A stretch of 7,724 bases of DNA from Bacteroidota bacterium (GTDB taxonomy: Bacteria > Bacteroidota > Bacteroidia > Bacteroidales > B39-G9): positions 1 to 7,724 of the forward strand of contig QMPG01000140.1 in assembly GCA_003648455.1 (NCBI GenBank), given 5' to 3'. The stretch's first letter is position 1. Each line of letters begins with the position of its first letter. This document shows positions 5,001 through 7,724 of the stretch, piece by piece. The notes under the pieces were generated by a model. That model was not told where the DNA came from, made no database searches, and was given only the letters and a program-made list of their open reading frames with translations. A program made the position numbers and the translations under genes.

Positions 5001-7724
5001 AATATAAGAATAATGACCATCGTCGAAAGCCCACAAATAATTTGTAATATTACCGGTTGATTTATTTGTAAAGGTTACTTTTCTATTATTGGCAAAATAA
5101 TGAAAGTCTGCATGAAAAAAATCTGTAGTATCACCAACTACAGCTATTTCACTACAAAAATCACTCATACATCCACTTAATGAATCAAAAATAGTTAGAC
5201 AAACATTGTAGTATCCCTGCTGAGAATAATTATGAATTGGATCTTTCCCCTCAGAAAATTTATTATCACCAAAATCCCAATAATAATCAGTAACATTTCC
5301 GTTTGATGTATTTACAAAAGCTACTTGTGTACCGTTTATTTCATAATCATAACTTGCATTACAAGCTGCAACAGTGTCATTAACAAGAGCAACTGTATTA
5401 CAAAACACATCGCTATATCCACTAACAGAATCAAAAACAGTTAGACAAACATTATAAAAGCCAAAGTCATTATAAACATGGTAAGGATTTTGTTCGTCTG
5501 AGAATGTGTTATCGCCAAAATCCCATTGATAATTTGTAATATTATCGCCAAACGACTCATCGTAAAACTGAACAGACTTATTCGACATATCAGGGAAGTA
5601 GCTATATGCAGCACTACACGTGCCGGGTGTGTAGTGCACATATATATTTTCCTGATTTGTTGAATAACCACAACCATTAGTAACTGTTAATGTTACCGTA
5701 TAATCTCCTGGTTGGTGATATACATGAAATGGGTTCATTCCTTCGGGGCTTGGACTACCATCACCAAAATCCCATGAATAAGTATAATACTTGCCTTGAT
5801 CATGGTCTGCTTCTGCATGAAAGAATACCGTGTCGTTAACATGTATGTTACCATAATCTGAAGATTCAAACCAAGCTTCAGGGAAGTTGTCAGAACTAAT
5901 TAATACAGTTGTATAAACCGTATCAATTCTTGCGGCTGCGTTTGTAGCAATACAAAAAGCGTTATAACTTCCTGTTTCGGCATAAACGTGTGAAGGTAAT
6001 TGTTCAGTACTTGTTGGTGAGCCATCACCAAAATGCCACTCATACGAGATACCTCCTACAATAGTAAAATCAACCGGATCGCCCGGGCAAACAGATCTTT
6101 CATCATCATCGGTAAAAAAGAAAGTATGGCCGTCAAGTAAAGATTGCCTTTCCATACAGGGATCATTTGAGTTATAAAAAGTAATAGTGTCGCCATCTGC
6201 ACTTTCTGAATAAGTATAATCACCTGTAGCTTGACATCCTTGTCCATCTGAATTAAACTCAATTGTAAGAGCTGAAGTGTCTCTAACAAATGAACTGACA
6301 GAAACAATATTAGGCATCGGGTCTTCTTCGTGCATTACCGTGCCAAGAGTTGCTATTGTATCTTTAACTTGAATAAAAATTATAGAATCTTCGGCAATCG
6401 GGCAAACCATGACTTCACCATCATGATGACCCGATGAATTTTCAATCATATACCTTGGTTTTCGATTTGCATCATTATTTACAACAACTTGTCCGTTAAT
6501 GGATATTGAGTTACCACAAACATTTTTTACTTTGAAAATGTAAGGATAAACGCCAGCTAAGGTATAAACATGAGAAATTATATTAAACAAAGTATCATTA
6601 GGCTCAATAATATTTATTAAAGAATCTCCATCGCCAAACCACACATCATAAGTGTAATTATCTTTACCAATTTCTGAAAGAATGTTATAGAAAAATACTT
6701 TTTCTCCCGGGCATATTGTATCCGGCACAACACGTAAATGAGCTGTTGGTTGTGCAGCAGCATCGACAACAACCCATAAGGAATCGGAATTTTCAGCATG
6801 GCAATTGTTTTGCGCAGTCATTTTCACTTTATAAGTTCCATCTGTAGAAAACGAATATGTTACATCACGCTCATGTAATATTGTACCATCGCCCATGTCC
6901 CACGTATAATATAAATTTTCACCACCTGAATAATTTTCAAATATCACCTCTTCACCGGGGCATACTGTTATAGAATCAACATCTTCATCTTGATTTTTAA
7001 AACATATATTAACCCAAGGAGGGTTATAATCCGGATGATATTGCACATCAACAGGTTTCACGATACTGTCGATACTACCGCAATTATTTGAAATAATTAA
7101 TTTTACATTGTACGTTCCCGCATCAGCATAAGAGTGGTGAGGTTGATTTAATGTTGAACTAATGCCATCGCCAAAATCCCACAAACAATTTCCTGTTCCT
7201 TGAGGATGAAACGAGACGATATTATTTGGACAAGACTCTCCTTCAAACCAATAATCAAAATCTGCATATACTATATTATTATTATCAATATAAACAGTCG
7301 TTTGTTTCGTACCTGTGTTACCACATAAATTTGTAATTGTTAGTTGAACAGTGTATTCCCCTACATTGGAATAAGCATGAACAGGGTTTTTTTTAACCGA
7401 AGTATATCCATCTCCAAAATCCCATAAATAACTTTGTGTATGCTCTTGTTCATAGTTACAATCGAAAAAGATATTGTCGTAAGGGCAAAAACTATCACCA
7501 GGAACATAAATATCAACAATCGGAACAGCACCATCTGACACTGTTACTTGTTGAGTTATCGTATCCGGTCCACATTGTGTTTCGAGATATAAGGTAATGT
7601 CATAAACACCGGCTGTATTATAAATATGGTCAACCCAATCGTTATTAGCAATTGGAGAACCATCGCCAAAATCCCACATAACGCTTTGATGTTCATATTC
7701 ATATCCTACATTAATTCTATCGCC
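2001..7724 (-). CDS. Giant T9SS-secreted PKD-repeat surface protein, 5' end outside window
   Basis: The frame is open from the right edge to TAA at 2001-2003, giving 1907 residues with no internal stop. The ATG at 7677-7679 is not the start: it lies one residue before the conserved WDFGDG of a PKD repeat, and 15 in-frame codons with repeat-like sequence precede it. Order of parts: sixteen PKD repeats (residues 1-1442), with an unassigned segment around 417-544; dockerin-like calcium loops (1451-1536); a cohesin-like domain (1560-1681); two Ig-like domains (1685-1818); and a T9SS type A sorting domain (1830-1907). PKD domains are beta-sandwich spacers and binding modules, so the likely role is a long extracellular stalk or adhesin exported through the outer membrane by T9SS. 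No catalytic domain is visible, though the missing N-terminus may carry one. A terminator follows the stop, and the promoter is outside the window. Confidence 0.95.
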   Translation of the reverse strand, partial: GDRINVGYEYEHQSVMWDFGDGSPIANNDWVDHIYNTAGVYDITLYLETQCGPDTITQQVTVSDGAVPIVDIYVPGDSFCPYDNIFFDCNYEQEHTQSYLWDFGDGYTSVKKNPVHAYSNVGEYTVQLTITNLCGNTGTKQTTVYIDNNNIVYADFDYWFEGESCPNNIVSFHPQGTGNCLWDFGDGISSTLNQPHHSYADAGTYNVKLIISNNCGSIDSIVKPVDVQYHPDYNPPWVNICFKNQDEDVDSITVCPGEEVIFENYSGGENLYYTWDMGDGTILHERDVTYSFSTDGTYKVKMTAQNNCHAENSDSLWVVVDAAAQPTAHLRVVPDTICPGEKVFFYNILSEIGKDNYTYDVWFGDGDSLINIIEPNDTLFNIISHVYTLAGVYPYIFKVKNVCGNSISINGQVVVNNDANRKPRYMIENSSGHHDGEVMVCPIAEDSIIFIQVKDTIATLGTVMHEEDPMPNIVSVSSFVRDTSALTIEFNSDGQGCQATGDYTYSESADGDTITFYNSNDPCMERQSLLDGHTFFFTDDDERSVCPGDPVDFTIVGGISYEWHFGDGSPTSTEQLPSHVYAETGSYNAFCIATNAAARIDTVYTTVLISSDNFPEAWFESSDYGNIHVNDTVFFHAEADHDQGKYYTYSWDFGDGSPSPEGMNPFHVYHQPGDYTVTLTVTNGCGYSTNQENIYVHYTPGTCSAAYSYFPDMSNKSVQFYDESFGDNITNYQWDFGDNTFSDEQNPYHVYNDFGFYNVCLTVFDSVSGYSDVFCNTVALVNDTVAACNASYDYEINGTQVAFVNTSNGNVTDYYWDFGDNKFSEGKDPIHNYSQQGYYNVCLTIFDSLSGCMSDFCSEIAVVGDTTDFFHADFHYFANNRKVTFTNKSTGNITNYLWAFDDGHYSYIANPIHTYDDPGFYHVCLSIYDSISGDLGEYCKNVVVVDTSQATCNADYSYYINGLDVSFTDNSQGDLSNYLWDFGDGAYSYKKNPNHHYYKQDYYPVTLSVYDEASGCMDEVTKVLMVVDSTQSACHAQFTYGLNNKQVSFSNSSNGNITNYLWDFGDGSYSYEESPTHNYQQSNYYPVVLSIYDSISGCMDELYKVVVVVDTTQSMCNANFEFYSKGDSVFFTNTSEGNITDYFWDFDDGGYSYEDDPTHVYAHSGYYLVNLTSYDAESNCLSNYNNVIFVIDTTQESCNARFNFFTEGNTVNFTADAVGTYTNLFWDFDDGYNSNQLNPAHTYENSGYYNVTFVVFDTTNNCFDSRNKIVFVGGTEPNGECKADFSYFPDNTTLEVKFSDKSYGNPVSWYWDFGDNSPASNLKDPIYKYSQSGYYRVSLTVENAFGNQKSVSKFIAVGDVSNSSTSYFTYLADSVTSTAYFNNESLGNISSYLWDFGDGYTSEQKNPAHTYQDTGYYAVCLTTVSASSVSKMFCNDIRIGNALANPCLYSCVWPGDANNDLEANHYDIMTIGLNYNLTGPKRDNASLLWIGQFSQNWSTYQLDGTNNKYGDCNGDGIINDDDTLAITQNFAYSHYYQPDTKAENDWILSCDWDDTKVGAQRARVKLSPPSKKAATDIYAIGYEIIVKGGEGIIFSKTQVSFNGSWLGTDGDNLLTFYQLDSAKQKIYIGVTRIDHKDTTGSGDITNIYFEFKDGYGPENVSFDVTTQGGIVSSGADVRVGGALNVNLGADKYICEGDTATIDAGEGFLSYLWSTGDTKRSIEVSEAGTYSVTVTDSTSNVSNDTIKVVVNPLPIVDIGEVYESADSVILDAGEGFVEYLWSDGTTQQTTIAKHTGHYYITVTDENGCQGVDTAYVHILGIAKMTNDIKCVVFPNPNKGIFKIFLNSNDNEDLVIQLVNIQGQLVYHKDVENVKDYKDEINVSDLPKGIYYLKINKGSLFKVKRVIIN
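2004..2237 (-). other. T9SS type A C-terminal sorting domain
   Basis: Residues 1830-1907, the last 78 of the protein. Seen: VVFPNPNKGIFKI at the start (F1832-P-N-P), VIQLVNIQGQLVYH in the middle, and INVSDLPKGIYYLKI with terminal KVKRVIIN. These are the three conserved blocks of the T9SS type A signal, which directs passage through the SprA (Sov) outer-membrane pore and is usually cleaved by PorU-type sortase, with attachment to anionic LPS in some species. Confidence 0.95.
2271..2672 (-). other. Two tandem Ig-like domains
   Basis: Residues 1685-1753 and 1754-1818. Each has D-A-G-E-G-F-x-x-Y-L-W-S followed by a T-x-x-T/I strand, then G-T/H-Y-x-x-T-V-T-D. The first opens NLGADKYICEGDTATI, a common start of Bacteroidota Ig-like modules placed before sorting domains. 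The shared DAGEGF and YLWS blocks show that the two are related by duplication. They probably act as spacers between the ligand-binding part and the sorting signal. Confidence 0.8.
2682..3047 (-). other. Probable cohesin-like beta-sandwich domain
   Basis: Residues about 1560-1681. A YEIIVKGGEGIIFSKTQVSF stretch leads to GSWLGTDGD (1603-1611), then IYIGVTRID, and DTTGSGDITNIYFEF. This order (hydrophobic strand, SxLG-type loop, xIxIxxTR strand, GSGxIxxxxF) recalls cohesin and related carbohydrate-binding folds. The match is by pattern only and remote; a generic beta-sandwich remains possible. Confidence 0.5.
3119..3374 (-). other. Dockerin-like pair of calcium-binding loops
   Basis: Residues about 1451-1536. 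Loop one follows WPG and has D1456, N1458, D1460 and D1467; loop two follows YG and has D1511, N1513, D1515, N1519 and D1522. Both fit the D-x-N-x-D pattern with an acid at position 12, as in dockerin and EF-hand loops, and each is followed by an I-x-x-N helix-like stretch. The 55-residue spacing is longer than in classic cellulosomal dockerins. I recall this WPGDxNxD then DCNGDG arrangement in other Bacteroidota surface proteins, where it precedes the C-terminal modules. Calcium binding is likely; cohesin partnering is uncertain. Confidence 0.7.
3904..5618 (-). repeat. PKD repeats 8-14 with exact 82-residue period
   Basis: The central Trp codons begin (minus strand) at 5525, 5279, 5033, 4787, 4541, 4295 and 4049: six successive intervals of exactly 246 bases. 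Most of these repeats open with C-N-A or C-H-A, carry G-N-I-T-N/D just before the Trp, and end in V-V-D-T-T-Q-like linkers. Flanking repeats have spacings of 81 to 93 residues. The DNA copies have clearly diverged (compare the bases around 4787 and 5033), so this is an old expansion held at fixed length. Confidence 0.9.
6095..6475 (-). other. Unassigned segment between PKD repeats 5 and 6
   Basis: Residues about 417-544. The Trp-to-Trp distance here is 201 residues instead of the usual 81-93, leaving room for one extra domain. It contains VMVCPIAEDSIIF, which resembles the C-P-x-(n)-V-x-F strand opening neighbouring PKD domains, then TALTIEFNSDGQGC, a DGDTITF strand and DGHTFFFTDDDE, but no WDFGDG motif. 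It may be a diverged PKD or Ig-like domain or a distinct beta-rich insert. I do not recognise a family. Confidence 0.6.

Larger units (their letters stand above)
3399..7724 (-). repeat. Array of sixteen PKD domains
   Basis: Each repeat centres on W-D-F-G-D-G followed by about ten residues, N-P-x-H-x-Y, and a strand of the Y-x-V-x-L-T type, the PKD family signature. The central Trp residues are 17, 101, 182, 275, 362, 563, 651, 734, 816, 898, 980, 1062, 1144, 1226, 1311 and 1394. Motif variants are WDMGDG (repeat 4), VWFGDG (5), WHFGDG (6), WDFGDN (8, 9, 15), WAFDDG (10) and WDFDDG (13, 14). The first repeat is cut by the window edge, so the full array may be longer. Confidence 0.95.

Noticed and set aside
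2270..6799. Several open frames of 60-83 codons on both strands inside the large gene
   Set aside because: They overlap the long PKD frame in other frames, have low-complexity or strongly skewed compositions, no recognisable domains and no promoter or start signal. They are shadows of the repetitive coding sequence.
7677..7679. ATG as the start codon of the large PKD gene
   Set aside because: It lies immediately before the conserved Trp of a PKD repeat, the frame stays open for 15 more codons to the window edge, and no signal peptide follows. It is an internal methionine.
3399..7724. CRISPR-like array suggested by regularly recurring short motifs such as ccatcaccaaaatccca
   Set aside because: The recurring bases encode the WDFGDG motif in one continuous reading frame, the spacing is 246 bases or more, and the copies are not identical. 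This is a protein repeat.
1..7724. Defence, toxin-antitoxin, phage or transposon system
   Set aside because: Both coding regions are fully explained by extracellular beta-sandwich modules and export signals; no nuclease, helicase, integrase, transposase or toxin motif was found on either strand.

Overview
The window looks like part of an AT-rich Bacteroidota chromosome (class Bacteroidia or Flavobacteriia). The evidence is a type IX secretion (T9SS) type A sorting domain ending the large protein, PKD and Ig-like surface modules typical of the phylum, a TAnnTTTG promoter-like box, and no Shine-Dalgarno sequence before the one visible start codon. Both genes lie on the minus strand and both are cut by the window edges.

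Layout, in the direction of transcription (high to low coordinates). From 7724 to 2001 runs the 3' part of a giant secreted protein: 1907 residues are visible and the N-terminus lies outside. It has sixteen PKD repeats, one unassigned segment between repeats 5 and 6, two dockerin-like calcium loops, a probable cohesin-like domain, two related Ig-like domains and the T9SS sorting domain. A strong intrinsic terminator follows the stop codon (1954-1982). A 583-base non-coding gap (1418-2000) holds that terminator, an imperfect inverted-repeat element (1574-1691), a short direct repeat and a candidate promoter (1500-1507). From 1417 to the left edge runs the 5' part of a second exported protein: signal peptide, MAM/jelly-roll-like domain and LamG-like lectin domain, with its C-terminus outside the window.

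The two genes seem to be separate transcription units for large cell-surface or secreted adhesin-like proteins. No enzyme, defence system, RNA gene, transposase or CRISPR array is visible. The most interesting content is inside the PKD array: six consecutive intervals of exactly 82 residues, cysteine pairs that come and go together between repeats, and regularly placed D-(S/T)-x motifs resembling the Bacteroidota O-glycosylation sequon. Residues of the large protein are numbered below from the first complete codon at 7724, not from the true start.
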